Positions 1-9,061 of a DNA stretch of 64,000 bases are shown here, one piece after another. Below the pieces are notes generated by a model, which was given only the letters and a program-made list of their open reading frames with translations, was not told the origin of the DNA and did no database searches. The position numbers and the translations under genes are program-made. This DNA comes from Chitinimonas_A lacunae (GTDB taxonomy: Bacteria > Pseudomonadota > Gammaproteobacteria > Burkholderiales > Chitinimonadaceae), in NCBI RefSeq assembly GCF_042650885.1, contig NZ_JBHSBU010000001.1, forward strand, positions 2,790,001-2,854,000, read 5' to 3'. The number at the start of each line of letters is the position of its first letter. Position 1 is the first letter of the stretch.

Positions 1-290
1 ATATACAGCGTGCCGCCGTAATAGAACCAGGTCAGACCATAGGCGTTGCCGAGCCGGTTGAGAAAGCCTGCCGGCGTATCGGCCGCGATCCGGCCATTGA
101 CCCGGCCCGTCACGCCATCGGCGATGCTGGCAGTCAGGCCGAACTGGGCTGCGAATTCGCGCACCACCTGCTGCACCGTCTGATTCTCGGCATAGAAGGC
201 ATAGGGCGCCTCGGGCCACGGCGGCGTCGCGGCCTGAAGCGGACTTGCCAGCGCCGCCAGCAAGGCGGCAAACCACCACAGCCGTTTCAT
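1..290 (-). CDS. sctC: SctC outer-membrane secretin, N-terminal part (truncated by window edge)
   Basis: Reading leftwards from the ATG at 288-290, the frame stays open to the window edge. It begins with a signal peptide (MKRLWWFAALLAALASPLQA) followed by a mature start like the N0 domain of T3SS secretins, including a segment resembling NQTVQQVVREFAAQFGL and later TWFYYGGTLYI. The family forms the outer-membrane ring of the injectisome. The start overlaps the stop of the upstream chaperone gene (ATGA), so the two are translationally coupled. In Bordetella bscC follows bscW in the same way. Only about 97 residues are visible, so the secretin core cannot be checked. Confidence 0.85.
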   Translation of the reverse strand, partial: MKRLWWFAALLAALASPLQAATPPWPEAPYAFYAENQTVQQVVREFAAQFGLTASIADGVTGRVNGRIAADTPAGFLNRLGNAYGLTWFYYGGTLY

Positions 291-691
291 TGGCCCATCC
301 CCTGCATTGCCGCCTTCCACACCACCAGCGAATTGACGAATTCGCCCAGCTCATTCTCCAGCGCATACAGATCGGCATCGGCCGCCAGCGTCTGCTGCAA
401 CAACAGCGAGTCGCCCTCGGCGTTGAGCGCCACGCCGTCGCGTTGGCCCTGAACCCGGGCACCTGCCACCTTCATCGCCCGCTCGAGCGCCTCGCGGCGG
501 CGCAACGGGTCGGCCGGGATACGGCAGACCCGTGCTTCGAGCAGCAGGCTCCCGCCCGACGCCGCCAGACAATGGACACGGTGGACGCCGTCGATGGTCA
601 GGGTCAGACGGCCGTCGCGGCGCAGATCGGCGTCAAGCGCGTATTTGCTCGCCAGAGCGGCCAGCGCGGGATGCAGGGCGGGTTGGGACAT
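287..691 (-). CDS. CesT-like small T3SS chaperone (BscW position)
   Basis: This 134-residue acidic protein has the size and alternating helix/strand pattern of class I (CesT/SycE-like) chaperones, which bind secreted substrates in the cytoplasm. It lies between sctU and sctC, where Bordetella encodes BscW, and overlaps sctC by four bases. Nothing in the sequence identifies its client. It could serve an effector or a late substrate, or have an assembly role. The fold assignment rests on length, charge and position. Confidence 0.6.
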   Translation of the reverse strand: MSQPALHPALAALASKYALDADLRRDGRLTLTIDGVHRVHCLAASGGSLLLEARVCRIPADPLRRREALERAMKVAGARVQGQRDGVALNAEGDSLLLQQTLAADADLYALENELGEFVNSLVVWKAAMQGMGQ

Positions 692-706
692 CGGCAGTTC
701 CTCGAT

Positions 707-1759
707 TTAGCGGAGTCGATCCTGCGCCAATTGGCGCACCAGCCGCAGCACTTCGGCGACCGGTTCGATCAGGTCGGTGGGAATCACATGGTCTACCGGG
801 GTAGACCGGTACAGGGCGCGGGCCAGCGGCACGTTTTGCAGCACCGGGATGCCTTCTTCACGGGCCACTTCGACGATCCGCTGCGCCAGTGCATCCTGGC
901 CCTTGGCCAGCACCATGGGCAGCGGCGTCTCGGCTTCCTGGTAATAGAGCGCCACGGCGAAATGGGTCGGATTGGTGACCACCACGCTGGCCTTGCGCGC
1001 CCGCTCGGCCCCGCCGCCCATGGCGATCTCCTGGGCCAGATGGCGCCGCTTGCCCTTGATATGCGGGTCGCCTTCCATTTCCTTGTATTCCTGCTTGATC
1101 TCTTCCTTGCTCATCATCAGGTCTTTGGTATGGCGATAGCGCTGCCAGGCCAGATCGGCCAGCGCGATCGCGCCAAAGCACAGCACCACATTGATCACCA
1201 TGGTGCGCATCAGGCTGGCCACCGCCAGACCGATCGCCATCACCCCGCCCGACGGCAGCTTGGTCAGCGGGTCGAGCGCGTCGCGCACCACGAAGTAGAC
1301 CAGCGCCGACAGGAACACCACCTTGATGCAGGACTTGAGGAACTCGACCAGATTCTTGGCCGAGAACATATTCTTCAGGTTGTCGACCACATTGAGCTTC
1401 TTGGCCGAGGGCTTGAGCGATTCGAATGCGAACAGGATGCCGACCTGGAGCGTCTCGCCGAAGATGCCGATGCCCAGCACGATCAGCAGAAACGGCAGCA
1501 GCAGCAGGGCGCCGTCGCGCATCATCTGCTCCAGCGCCAGGGCCAGGGCATTGCGGAACGGCATTCCGTGCAGTTGTGCCGGCAACAGGATCATCTCGGC
1601 CATCGACTGCATCAGGCTCGGCCCCGCCATCAGCAGATAGCCGAACAGTGCGAGCACCAGCAGCACCTGGGTAAAGTCCTTGCTGTGCGCCACCTGGCCT
1701 TTCTGGCGAGCGTCACGCAGCTTTTTCGAGGTGGGCTGTTCGGTCTTTTCGCCGCTCAT
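707..1759 (-). CDS. sctU: SctU export-apparatus switch protein (YscU/FlhB family)
   Basis: The protein has 350 residues, the usual family length. It starts MSGEKTEQPTSKKLRDAR, typical of FlhB/YscU, has four hydrophobic segments in residues 30-210, and carries the autocleavage motif NPTH at residues 263-266. In this family, cleavage between N and P switches export from early to late substrates. The gene is the distal member of the R-S-T-U export-gate set. Its start overlaps the sctT stop by four bases. Confidence 0.97.
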   Translation of the reverse strand: MSGEKTEQPTSKKLRDARQKGQVAHSKDFTQVLLVLALFGYLLMAGPSLMQSMAEMILLPAQLHGMPFRNALALALEQMMRDGALLLLPFLLIVLGIGIFGETLQVGILFAFESLKPSAKKLNVVDNLKNMFSAKNLVEFLKSCIKVVFLSALVYFVVRDALDPLTKLPSGGVMAIGLAVASLMRTMVINVVLCFGAIALADLAWQRYRHTKDLMMSKEEIKQEYKEMEGDPHIKGKRRHLAQEIAMGGGAERARKASVVVTNPTHFAVALYYQEAETPLPMVLAKGQDALAQRIVEVAREEGIPVLQNVPLARALYRSTPVDHVIPTDLIEPVAEVLRLVRQLAQDRLR

Positions 1760-2565
1760 GGCGCAATCTTCCAGCCCAAGGTGTCGCGCACCGTATCGAA
1801 CAGACCATGGAAGCGGTTGATCTCGAGCGCCGCGTTATCGAACAGATTGACGGCGTACACCGCCAGCATCAGCATCGCCAGCGCACTCTTGATCGGCATG
1901 GCCAGAAAGAACACCTGAAGCTGCGGGGCAAAGCGGCTGACCAGCGCAAGCCCCATCTCGGCCAGAAACATCGCGACCAGCACCGGTCCGGCCAGCACCA
2001 TGGCCAGACCCACCAGTCGGTCGAGCAGCCCCAGCAGAGCCGGCGCCTGGCTGGGCCGCAGCGTCGGCCATTCGCCCAGCACCGGCCACAGCTCATAGCT
2101 CTGGTACAGCACCGACAACATCAGCACAAAACCGCCGCTGAGCAGGAAAAACACCATGAAGGCCTGGTTGAACAACATGCCAAGCGGCGAGCTGTCGTGA
2201 CCGGTCAAGGGGTTGATCGAGGAGGCGATACTGGCGCCGCGCTGGTTATCGACGATAAAACCGACCGCTTCGAGCGACCAGAACGGCAGGGCGATCAGAA
2301 AGCCGAGCATAAAGCCGATGGTCGCTTCCTTGAGGATCAGCGCCAGCAGATCGAGCCCGGCAAAGCGGTGCTGCGACAATTCGCCCTGCATGGCCGGCAC
2401 CAGCACCAGACACAGCGAGGCCGCCACCGCGCCGCGCAACATGCCGGGCAGCAATTGGCGGTTGAACAGCGGCACCAGCAGGAATACCGCCAGCATGCGC
2501 GGCATGGTCAGTCCCAGCGCAGTCAGAAAGCTCTTGGCAAAGGCCAGGTCAAGCGCAGTGCCCAT
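1756..2565 (-). CDS. sctT: SctT export-gate protein (YscT/FliR family)
   Basis: A 269-residue hydrophobic protein starts MGTALDLAFAKSFL. It contains the family-typical stretch around residues 95-115 (FIVDNQRGASIASSINPL). The reading frame is open well upstream, but the ATG at 2563-2565 overlaps the sctS stop and gives the normal family length, so I chose that start. SctT joins SctR and SctS in the export gate at the inner membrane. Confidence 0.95.
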   Translation of the reverse strand: MGTALDLAFAKSFLTALGLTMPRMLAVFLLVPLFNRQLLPGMLRGAVAASLCLVLVPAMQGELSQHRFAGLDLLALILKEATIGFMLGFLIALPFWSLEAVGFIVDNQRGASIASSINPLTGHDSSPLGMLFNQAFMVFFLLSGGFVLMLSVLYQSYELWPVLGEWPTLRPSQAPALLGLLDRLVGLAMVLAGPVLVAMFLAEMGLALVSRFAPQLQVFFLAMPIKSALAMLMLAVYAVNLFDNAALEINRFHGLFDTVRDTLGWKIAP

Positions 2566-2828
2566 CAGAGCAGCGGAAAGGTATCGAACAGCGACACCGT
2601 GTAGTTGTAGATCTCGCCGCCTATCCAGCGCGCCGTCAGCATCAGGGTGATCCCCACCGCGATCAGCTTGACCGCGAACGACAGGGTCTGCTCCTGGATC
2701 TGGGTCAGCGCCTGCAACAGGCTGAACAGCGTCCCCACCACCGACGCCACCACAATCGGCGGCAGCGACAGCCACAGCACCAGCATCAGCGCCTTGCTGA
2801 CCAGGGCGACCAGATCGACGGCTTCCAT
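2565..2828 (-). CDS. sctS: SctS export-gate protein (YscS/FliQ family)
   Basis: An 87-residue protein with two transmembrane helices separated by a short polar loop (QALTQIQEQTLSF), characteristic of FliQ/YscS. It is one of the helical-hairpin subunits of the export gate that assemble on the SctR pentamer. It lies 27 bases downstream of sctR and its stop overlaps the sctT start. Confidence 0.96.
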   Translation of the reverse strand: MEAVDLVALVSKALMLVLWLSLPPIVVASVVGTLFSLLQALTQIQEQTLSFAVKLIAVGITLMLTARWIGGEIYNYTVSLFDTFPLL

Positions 2829-2855
2829 CGAGATTCCTTTCAGACCAGGGCGTGG

Positions 2856-3500
2856 TCAGACATAGGTCAGCACCAGCCCCTGGATCAGGCGGGTCCAGCC
2901 ATCGACCATCACAAACAGAAATAACTTGAGCGGCAGCGAGATCGTCACCGGCGACACCATCATCATCCCCATGGCCAGCAGGATGTTGGACACCACCAGA
3001 TCGATCACCAGAAACGGCAGATAGAGCAGAAAGCCGACCTCGAAGGCGGTGGTCAGCTCGGCAATCACAAAGGCCGGCACCAGCACCAGGAAGTCGTCGT
3101 TGCGCACCTTGGCGGCCATCTCGGGCGGCCACAGCCGCTTGGCGGTGCGGACAAAGAAGGCTCGCTGCTCGGGTTTGGAATGCTTGTAGAGAAAGGCCCG
3201 CAGCGGCTCGCTGCCCTTTTGCGCACCAGAAAGAAATGCGTCCAGACTACTCAAGGACTGTGGCTGCTCTCGAATAGATTCGTACATTTTCTGCCCAACT
3301 GGCGCCATCACGTACAAGGTGAGGATCAGCGACATGCCGTAGAGCGCCATATTGGGGGGAATCTGCTGCACGCCGAGTGCATTACGCAGCAGCGACATCA
3401 CCACCGAAATCTTCAGAAAGCAGGTGCACACCACCACCAGGATCGGCACCAGCGCCAGCAGCGCCAGGGCCAGGGCCAGGGTGATCGGATCGAAGCTCAT
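2856..3500 (-). CDS. sctR: SctR export-gate protein (YscR/FliP family)
   Basis: A 214-residue protein with four hydrophobic segments and the family blocks LKISVVMSLLRNALGVQQIPPN (in part) near residue 30 and VISLPLKLFLFVMVDGW near the C-terminus. FliP/YscR forms the core of the export gate. The start codon overlaps the stop of sctQ by four bases, and the order Q-R-S-T-U is that of Ysc-type systems. Confidence 0.97.
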   Translation of the reverse strand: MSFDPITLALALALLALVPILVVVCTCFLKISVVMSLLRNALGVQQIPPNMALYGMSLILTLYVMAPVGQKMYESIREQPQSLSSLDAFLSGAQKGSEPLRAFLYKHSKPEQRAFFVRTAKRLWPPEMAAKVRNDDFLVLVPAFVIAELTTAFEVGFLLYLPFLVIDLVVSNILLAMGMMMVSPVTISLPLKLFLFVMVDGWTRLIQGLVLTYV

Positions 3501-4525
3501 CGCTCACCCGTCAGTTGCGGCGCCACGCGCAGCACCGCCACGCCGATGCGGCCGTCGATCTCGACCAGCTCGCCCTCGCCCACCTGACGGCCATTGGCCC
3601 GGATCACCACCGCATGACGCGGGTCACGGCCCAGGTCGAAGGTATGGCCCGGCGCCAGGGTGCGCAGTTCGGCCAGCGTCAGGCTGCGCTCGCCCAGGTC
3701 GAAGGTCAGCCGGACCGGGATCTGGTCGAACGATTCGGCTTCCAGGGTTTGTGGGCTTTGCACGTCGGACATAATGGCACTCAAGGTTTGGGTAACGGTC
3801 AGCCGGTCGGCGTCGAGCCGGGCCTTGAAGCCCAGCCGACCGCCCAGACGCAGCGTCAGCTCGGGTGCAGCGGCATCGAGCCCGATGGCGCACTCGTCGA
3901 GAAAGATCAGATCGTGGGGAGCAAGCCCCGCCAGTTCTTCAAGCAGAAAGTCGGCAAAGCCGAGTTCGAGCCGTAGCGGCAAGGGCAGCTCATCGAGCCG
4001 CAATTCGGCCGGCGGCGCCTGACGCACCGCCTGGGCCAGAAAGGCCAGCGCCAACGTATCGAGCCACAGCACCAGCCGCAGCCGCTCGCCGCTGGCCGTG
4101 CTTTCCAGCTCCAGGACATAGCCGTGGCCGCTGTGCCCAGCCGTGGCCGCTCCGCTGCGCAACAGCTTGAGTCCGCGCCGACCGAGCTGGCTGCCCAGCG
4201 CTTCGCCGAGCCGTGCCGCCAGATGTTCATAGGCCGCCAGGGCCAGCGGCTCGGGCAAGGTTTCCAGCGTGGTTTCAGGCCAGACATGGCGCAGCCAGCG
4301 GCTTGCCCAGTCAGTGGGCGCAAGCAGCGTCAGCCGGCCGCCGCCCCAGTCCGCCTCGAACGCAAAACCGAGCCCGGCCGCGTCGTCGGCTTCAAACGGC
4401 CGCAGCCGGCCGCGCCAGGGCGCGCCGCCAAAGCCGAATTGCAAGGCGCCGCCATGGCGGGCAATCAGATTGCGATAGCCCAGCTCTTCGCGGCTGAGTT
4501 TGGGTAGACGCAGCCGGACATTCAT
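3497..4525 (-). CDS. sctQ: SctQ cytoplasmic sorting-platform / C-ring protein
   Basis: A 342-residue protein with a variable N-terminal two thirds and a C-terminal SpoA (FliN-like) domain at about residues 265-340 (PVRLTFDLGERSLTLAEL, later VVIRANGRQVGEGEL). SctQ forms the cytoplasmic pods of the sorting platform with SctK, SctL and SctN. Many SctQ genes also give an internal-start product covering the SpoA domain. The Met at the start of MSDVQSPQ, near residue 249, is a possible second start, but I cannot verify it. Confidence 0.92.
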   Translation of the reverse strand: MNVRLRLPKLSREELGYRNLIARHGGALQFGFGGAPWRGRLRPFEADDAAGLGFAFEADWGGGRLTLLAPTDWASRWLRHVWPETTLETLPEPLALAAYEHLAARLGEALGSQLGRRGLKLLRSGAATAGHSGHGYVLELESTASGERLRLVLWLDTLALAFLAQAVRQAPPAELRLDELPLPLRLELGFADFLLEELAGLAPHDLIFLDECAIGLDAAAPELTLRLGGRLGFKARLDADRLTVTQTLSAIMSDVQSPQTLEAESFDQIPVRLTFDLGERSLTLAELRTLAPGHTFDLGRDPRHAVVIRANGRQVGEGELVEIDGRIGVAVLRVAPQLTGER

Positions 4526-5181
4526 CGCGGCGCTCCTGTGTCGGACTGGCTGTCGGCCGGCAGGTGGGCAGTGGGCAGGATGGCGTCGCCCGATACCGTG
4601 GCGATCACTGCTGACGCCGCTTCGCTTTCGCGCAGCCGCAGGCGGACTTCACGACGCAGCCGCTGGCCCAGTTGCTCGGCCAAGGGACCGAGGCTCTGCA
4701 CCAGCCAGGCCTGGGCCGCCGGGTCGTCGCTCAGGAAATCGACTTGCAGCGCGCCTTCGGCCTCGTAGACGCGGAATTCGGTACGCGGCAGCACCTCATG
4801 GCGCAAGGTGACCCGCACTTCGCGCCGGCCGTGGTCGCCGTGGTTGGTCGTCAGCGCACTCGCCAGTGTCTCGACCAATTCAGCCACCCGGCCCGCCGCA
4901 TCGGGTGCGGCCGTTACCGGAGCCGGGTCGGGCACGGCAGAGAACAGGCTGAACGGATGGGGCGGCGCAACCGGCTCGGGCTGCACGGTGGGGGACTTGT
5001 CGTCGTCCTTGCCGCGCCGGTCGTTCTCGTGGCTCTCCTCGCCCGTCTCATCACGGTCAAGTGCCTGGCGGAACCGTTCGCTGTCTTCGCTCGGGGTCGG
5101 ATTGATCGCCGACACGCTGCCGTCGTCGCCAAACAGATTGCCACTGTCGATAGTGAGGCCCAGTCCGAAATCGTTACTCAT
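4522..5181 (-). CDS. sctP: SctP needle-length regulator (YscP/HpaP-like)
   Basis: A 219-residue, proline-rich and acidic protein with a low-complexity N-terminal half and a more ordered C-terminal domain (about residues 100-205) resembling type III substrate-specificity-switch (T3S4/HpaP) domains. It is identified mainly by its place between sctO and sctQ. YscP acts as a ruler that sets needle length and triggers substrate switching. At 219 residues this ruler is short compared with Yersinia YscP. The start overlaps the sctO end by eight bases. Confidence 0.75.
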   Translation of the reverse strand: MSNDFGLGLTIDSGNLFGDDGSVSAINPTPSEDSERFRQALDRDETGEESHENDRRGKDDDKSPTVQPEPVAPPHPFSLFSAVPDPAPVTAAPDAAGRVAELVETLASALTTNHGDHGRREVRVTLRHEVLPRTEFRVYEAEGALQVDFLSDDPAAQAWLVQSLGPLAEQLGQRLRREVRLRLRESEAASAVIATVSGDAILPTAHLPADSQSDTGAPR

Positions 5182-5671
5182 GCGGAGCTTCCCATTGCTC
5201 GTCCTCGTCGTTGCGCACGGCGCGAACCTCTTCCATTTCCAGATCCTCCAGCCTTTGCAGCTCGGCCAGCCGTTCCTGGTCGAAGTTCTGCACCAGCTCG
5301 ACGAATTTCTCCTTCATCCGCACCGCATCGCGATGGCCGTTGCGGGCCCGATCAAGCTGCTCGGCCGCATTGACCCGGGCCTTTTCGGCATGATCGAGCG
5401 CTTCCTGCCGCGAGCGCTCGCCGCCGCGCAGTTCGACCACGCTGAACTGGACGTCCTCGATATCGCGCAGCCGCACCGGTTTTTCGCATAGCGCCTGGTA
5501 CAACTCACGTTCGCGCCGCAGGGCCCAGTCACGGTAGTCGCGCAGCGTGGTCTCGGCCTGCTCGCGTGCCGCCACCGCACTGGCCAGCTCGCCGCCGGCG
5601 CGCAGCACCTCCTGCTCGGCCCGGCTTTCGCGGTGGCGCTTGATCCGCAGCATTTCGCCGAACATGCTCAT
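5174..5671 (-). CDS. sctO: SctO export-apparatus stalk protein (YscO family)
   Basis: A 165-residue, highly charged, almost wholly alpha-helical protein with heptad-like spacing across most of its length, as in YscO/FliJ stalk proteins. The family inserts into the SctN hexamer and contacts SctV. It lies directly after the ATPase gene (four-base overlap), the standard N-O order. Sequence conservation in the family is weak, so the name rests on length, coiled-coil character and synteny. Confidence 0.85.
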   Translation of the reverse strand: MSMFGEMLRIKRHRESRAEQEVLRAGGELASAVAAREQAETTLRDYRDWALRRERELYQALCEKPVRLRDIEDVQFSVVELRGGERSRQEALDHAEKARVNAAEQLDRARNGHRDAVRMKEKFVELVQNFDQERLAELQRLEDLEMEEVRAVRNDEDEQWEAPHE

Positions 5672-6993
5672 GCAGCCAGACTCCGCAATGCGGCCAGGGT
5701 ATCGGCAAAGCCCGAACGCTCGTCGGTGCGCTGGCGCAGAAAGGCGCGGATACGTTCCTGCTTGTCGATGGCTTCGTCGGTAGTCCGGTCGGCGCCGCGC
5801 TTGTATTCGCCGATCTTCACCAGCAGTTCGACTTCCTGGTACTTGGCCATCAGTTCGCGCACCCGGCCGGCAGCCGCCTTATGGTCGGGGTCCACGATGT
5901 TGTTCATCACCCGCGAGGCCGACGCCAGCACATCGATGGCCGGATAGTGGTTGGCCGCGCCGAGCTTGCGGCTCAGCACGATATGGCCGTCGAGGATCGA
6001 ACGGGTCTCGTCGGCCACCGGCTCGGTCATATCGTCGCCTTCGACCAGCACGGTATAGAGCGCGGTGATCGAACCCTTGTCGTTCATGCCGACCCGTTCC
6101 ATCAGCCGGGGCAAGGTGGCGAACACCGAGGGCGGATAGCCGCGCCGGGTCGGCGGCTCGCCGGCGGCCAGGCCGATTTCGCGCTGGGCGCGGGCAAAGC
6201 GCGTCACCGAATCCATCAGGAACAACACCTTCTTGCCCTGATCGCGGAAATATTCGGCGATCGCCGTGGCCACATAGGCGGCCTTGGCACGCTCCATCGA
6301 GCTTTTGTCGGAGGTGGCACAGACGATCACCGAGCGGCGGCGGCCTTCTTCACCCAGCTCGTGTTCGAGGAATTCGCGGACTTCGCGGCCGCGCTCGCCG
6401 ATCAGGGCGATCACCGTCACATCGACCGCCGCGCCTTTGACCAGCATGCCCATCAGGGTGGACTTACCGCCGCCGGCGGCGGCGAAGATGCCCATCCGCT
6501 GGCCTTCGCCGCAGGTCAACAGGCCATCGAGCGCCCGTACCCCAAGCGGCAGCGGATCGGCGATCATGCGCCGGGTCAGCGGATCGGGCGCTTCCTGGAA
6601 TACCGGGTAGTAACGGTCCACCTCGAGCGGGCCGCGCTCGCGACCGTCGATCGGCCGGCCCAGCCCATCGAGCACCCGGCCCAGCAGACCGAAGCCGACC
6701 GGCACCATATGGGCACGGCCGGTCGGGATCACCTCGGTGGCCGAGGAAATCCCATACATATCGCCGATCGGGGTCAGCAGCGCGGCGTCGCGCGAAAAGC
6801 CGACCACTTCGGCCTTCATCTCGAACGATTCACCGGGATTGCGCAGCAGGCAGACTTCGCCCACCTTGACCGTGGGCACCACCGCCTTGATGATCGTGCC
6901 GATCACCTGCGTCACCCGGCCCTTGATCTGCAAGGTCGGCGTGTCCTGCAAGGCCAGCGCCATCATTTCGGTGATGTAGTCGAACTGCCTCAT
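5668..6993 (-). CDS. sctN: SctN secretion ATPase
   Basis: A 441-residue F1-beta-like ATPase. The P-loop AAAGGGKST is at residues 171-179, with downstream GERGREVREF, FLMDSVTRFARAQREIGLA (Walker B region) and the T3SS-typical TRRGYPPSVFATLPRL. It unfolds and dechaperones substrates at the base of the injectisome. Its start overlaps the sctL stop by four bases and its stop overlaps sctO. Confidence 0.98.
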   Translation of the reverse strand: MRQFDYITEMMALALQDTPTLQIKGRVTQVIGTIIKAVVPTVKVGEVCLLRNPGESFEMKAEVVGFSRDAALLTPIGDMYGISSATEVIPTGRAHMVPVGFGLLGRVLDGLGRPIDGRERGPLEVDRYYPVFQEAPDPLTRRMIADPLPLGVRALDGLLTCGEGQRMGIFAAAGGGKSTLMGMLVKGAAVDVTVIALIGERGREVREFLEHELGEEGRRRSVIVCATSDKSSMERAKAAYVATAIAEYFRDQGKKVLFLMDSVTRFARAQREIGLAAGEPPTRRGYPPSVFATLPRLMERVGMNDKGSITALYTVLVEGDDMTEPVADETRSILDGHIVLSRKLGAANHYPAIDVLASASRVMNNIVDPDHKAAAGRVRELMAKYQEVELLVKIGEYKRGADRTTDEAIDKQERIRAFLRQRTDERSGFADTLAALRSLAA

Positions 6994-7613
6994 GTGCGGC
7001 TGCCAAGAATGCGGGCGAAGGCTTTTTCGATGGCGTCGATCTGGCCCGAGACGCTCGCTTCGACCAGGCCGATCTCGCTTTCCAGAATGCAGGCATCGGC
7101 CGCCAGACGCGGGTCGGCCACGATATCGAGGTAGCCAAGACCCGGGTATTCGGCCAGCAGCTCATTGAGCGCCGCCTTGACCGTCTCGACCTGATCGGGG
7201 GCAATACGCAGCGTCACCTGCTTCTGGTTGCGCACCACCGACAGGGCATTGCGCACCACCACCCGGACCCGCTCGCGGTCGTCGAAATCGGCCACGATCT
7301 TGCGGATCGCCTCCATCACCAGCTCGATCATCCGGTTTTCGACCTTGGCGAAATAATCGACGGTGCGGCCGACCGTTTCGATCATCCGCTCGGCGGTTTC
7401 GAGCTTGGCTTCTTCCAGGCCGTCCTCATAACCACGGCGGCACTCGGCGTCGTAGCCCGCCTGCGCACCAGCCACGATCGTGGCCGCCTCGTCGCGGGCC
7501 GCGGCCAGCAGGCCCTGGCTGTCGCGCCAGGCCTGATAGTCGGCCGCCTTGACGATCTTGCGGCCCGGATCGAGCCGGCCTAGGCCGTGCTTTTGGCGAA
7601 CAATGAATACCAT
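6990..7613 (-). CDS. sctL: SctL ATPase stator/regulator (YscL family)
   Basis: A 207-residue protein starting MVFIVRQKHGLGRLDPG. It has a long helical N-terminal part and a C-terminal domain like the FliH/VirB-ATPase stator fold (LRIAPDQVETVKAALNELL). SctL dimers connect SctN to SctQ. The frame is open upstream, but the ATG at 7611-7613 gives the family length and a typical SctL N-terminus. It overlaps the 3' end of sctK by 34 bases. Confidence 0.9.
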   Translation of the reverse strand: MVFIVRQKHGLGRLDPGRKIVKAADYQAWRDSQGLLAAARDEAATIVAGAQAGYDAECRRGYEDGLEEAKLETAERMIETVGRTVDYFAKVENRMIELVMEAIRKIVADFDDRERVRVVVRNALSVVRNQKQVTLRIAPDQVETVKAALNELLAEYPGLGYLDIVADPRLAADACILESEIGLVEASVSGQIDAIEKAFARILGSRT

Positions 7614-8257
7614 CGCGGATCGAACTCCCGACACAGACGCAGACAGAGCCGCTGCACGGACGGCAGCGCCGGCCCGCCCTCGGCTTCCGCCGCTTCCACC
7701 TGCGGACGCGGCAGCTTGAGCCGCACCCGCTCCCATAATCGTTCATCGGCCAGCGCTTCGCGCCAGCCGGCAATCCCCATCACCGCCACCCGCTCGGCCC
7801 AGTCGCGCTCGGGCCGGTCGCTTGCCGGCGGCTCGGCGTCATGGAGCAGCAGTGCCTGGTCGATCCCGAAGCGGTACAACTCATCGCCCAGCGCCAGCCG
7901 CTGCACTTCGACCTCGGCCCGGGCCAGGGTATGGCGCAGCGGCCGCCCCAGCAGGGTGATGCCAAGCCTGGCCGTCAGCGCCGTCAACGCCGGCGCCGGC
8001 AACCAGCCCAACAGACGGCCCGGCCTTGGCGGGTCGGTCGTGACCGGCCGCAGGCCCAGCTGGCGCTCAATCTGCGCCGACAGGGCCGTCCAGACTGCGG
8101 CAGTCGGCGTGGCGGTATCGAGCCAGCGGGCAATCTCGGGCGGCAGACAGTGCTCGCGCCAGCTCGGATGCAATTCAGCCGCGGCCAGATGGGCCAGGCG
8201 ATGCCAAGCGAGATAGGCTTCGCGCGGCAAGGTCAGCAGATCAGTGCTCTGCGCCAT
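7580..8257 (-). CDS. sctK: SctK sorting-platform protein (YscK family)
   Basis: A 225-residue protein rich in Leu, Ala and Arg, with a C-terminal portion (FDPRWYSLFAKS) of the kind found in YscK-like proteins. It lies between sctJ and sctL, the canonical J-K-L order. SctK links the cytoplasmic sorting platform to the SctD inner-membrane ring. The family is poorly conserved, so the assignment rests mainly on position and size. The start overlaps the sctJ stop (TGATG). Confidence 0.82.
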   Translation of the reverse strand: MAQSTDLLTLPREAYLAWHRLAHLAAAELHPSWREHCLPPEIARWLDTATPTAAVWTALSAQIERQLGLRPVTTDPPRPGRLLGWLPAPALTALTARLGITLLGRPLRHTLARAEVEVQRLALGDELYRFGIDQALLLHDAEPPASDRPERDWAERVAVMGIAGWREALADERLWERVRLKLPRPQVEAAEAEGGPALPSVQRLCLRLCREFDPRWYSLFAKSTA

Positions 8258-9042
8258 CAGCCGCCGCCACGGCGTTTACGCCACCAGTCGCGGCCATGGC
8301 GATACCAGCCATAGGCGGCCATCGCCGCCAGCAACAGCACGATGACAAGGGTCTGGCCCCATAGCAGTGCCCGCAGCGCGCCGCTGCTGCCCGCTTCGAT
8401 ACGGGCACCGAACAGTTCCTCGGCGGCCGGCAGCTCGAGTGCCGTCGGCGTCTGCGCCGGCACCAGCACCACCGACACCTTGTCCGAACCCAGACCGGCG
8501 ATGCTGTTGGTGACGAGACGCTTGATCTGCGGCACCACCGGTTCGAGGCTGTAGCTTTCCTGATGCTTGATAAAGACCGCCGCCGAAGACGGGGTCAGGC
8601 TGTCGCTCTCGACGCTGCGCTCAGGCAGCACCACATGGACCCGGGCGGTGATCACCCCGTCGATCTCGGCGATGGTGCCCGACAGCTCCTGCGACAATGC
8701 CCACAGATAGCGGGCCCGCTCCTCCAGCGGCGAGGAGATCAACCCTTCCTTCTTGAACACCTCGCCCATCCTGGCGAAGCGCTCGCGCGGCAGGCCCCTG
8801 GCGCGCAGGATATCGATGGCGCGCGCCACGCTGTCCTGCTCGACCCGCAGCGACACCATGCCTTCCTTGCCTGCCACTTTTTCTGCCTGGACGCCGGCGT
8901 CGGCCAGCGCCGCCAGCACTTCGTTGGCTTCGGCCTCGGGCAGCGCCGCCATCAATTCGACCGTGCCGCCGCAGGCTGCCAATAACAATACCGCCGTCGC
9001 CACGGCAAACAGGCCGCGCCAGCGCATAAACAATTTCCGCAT
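8257..9042 (-). CDS. sctJ: SctJ inner-membrane ring lipoprotein (YscJ/PrgK family)
   Basis: A 261-residue lipoprotein. The signal peptide ends in the lipobox LLAAC, with lipidated Cys24, followed by two ring-building domains. The first contains ALPEAEANEVLAALADAGV and the second contains ITARVHVVLPERS and AAVFIKH. A C-terminal transmembrane helix near residues 225-245 is followed by a basic tail. SctJ and SctD form the inner-membrane rings. It follows sctI in the same operon. Confidence 0.97.
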   Translation of the reverse strand: MRKLFMRWRGLFAVATAVLLLAACGGTVELMAALPEAEANEVLAALADAGVQAEKVAGKEGMVSLRVEQDSVARAIDILRARGLPRERFARMGEVFKKEGLISSPLEERARYLWALSQELSGTIAEIDGVITARVHVVLPERSVESDSLTPSSAAVFIKHQESYSLEPVVPQIKRLVTNSIAGLGSDKVSVVLVPAQTPTALELPAAEELFGARIEAGSSGALRALLWGQTLVIVLLLAAMAAYGWYRHGRDWWRKRRGGG

Positions 9043-9061
9043 CGGATCGACTGGGGGAGAG

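Noticed and set aside
245..1918. A 557-codon open frame antisense to the sctU/sctT region
   Set aside because: It has the same His/Gln/Arg-rich shadow composition, no domain signal, and overlaps four well-supported T3SS genes.
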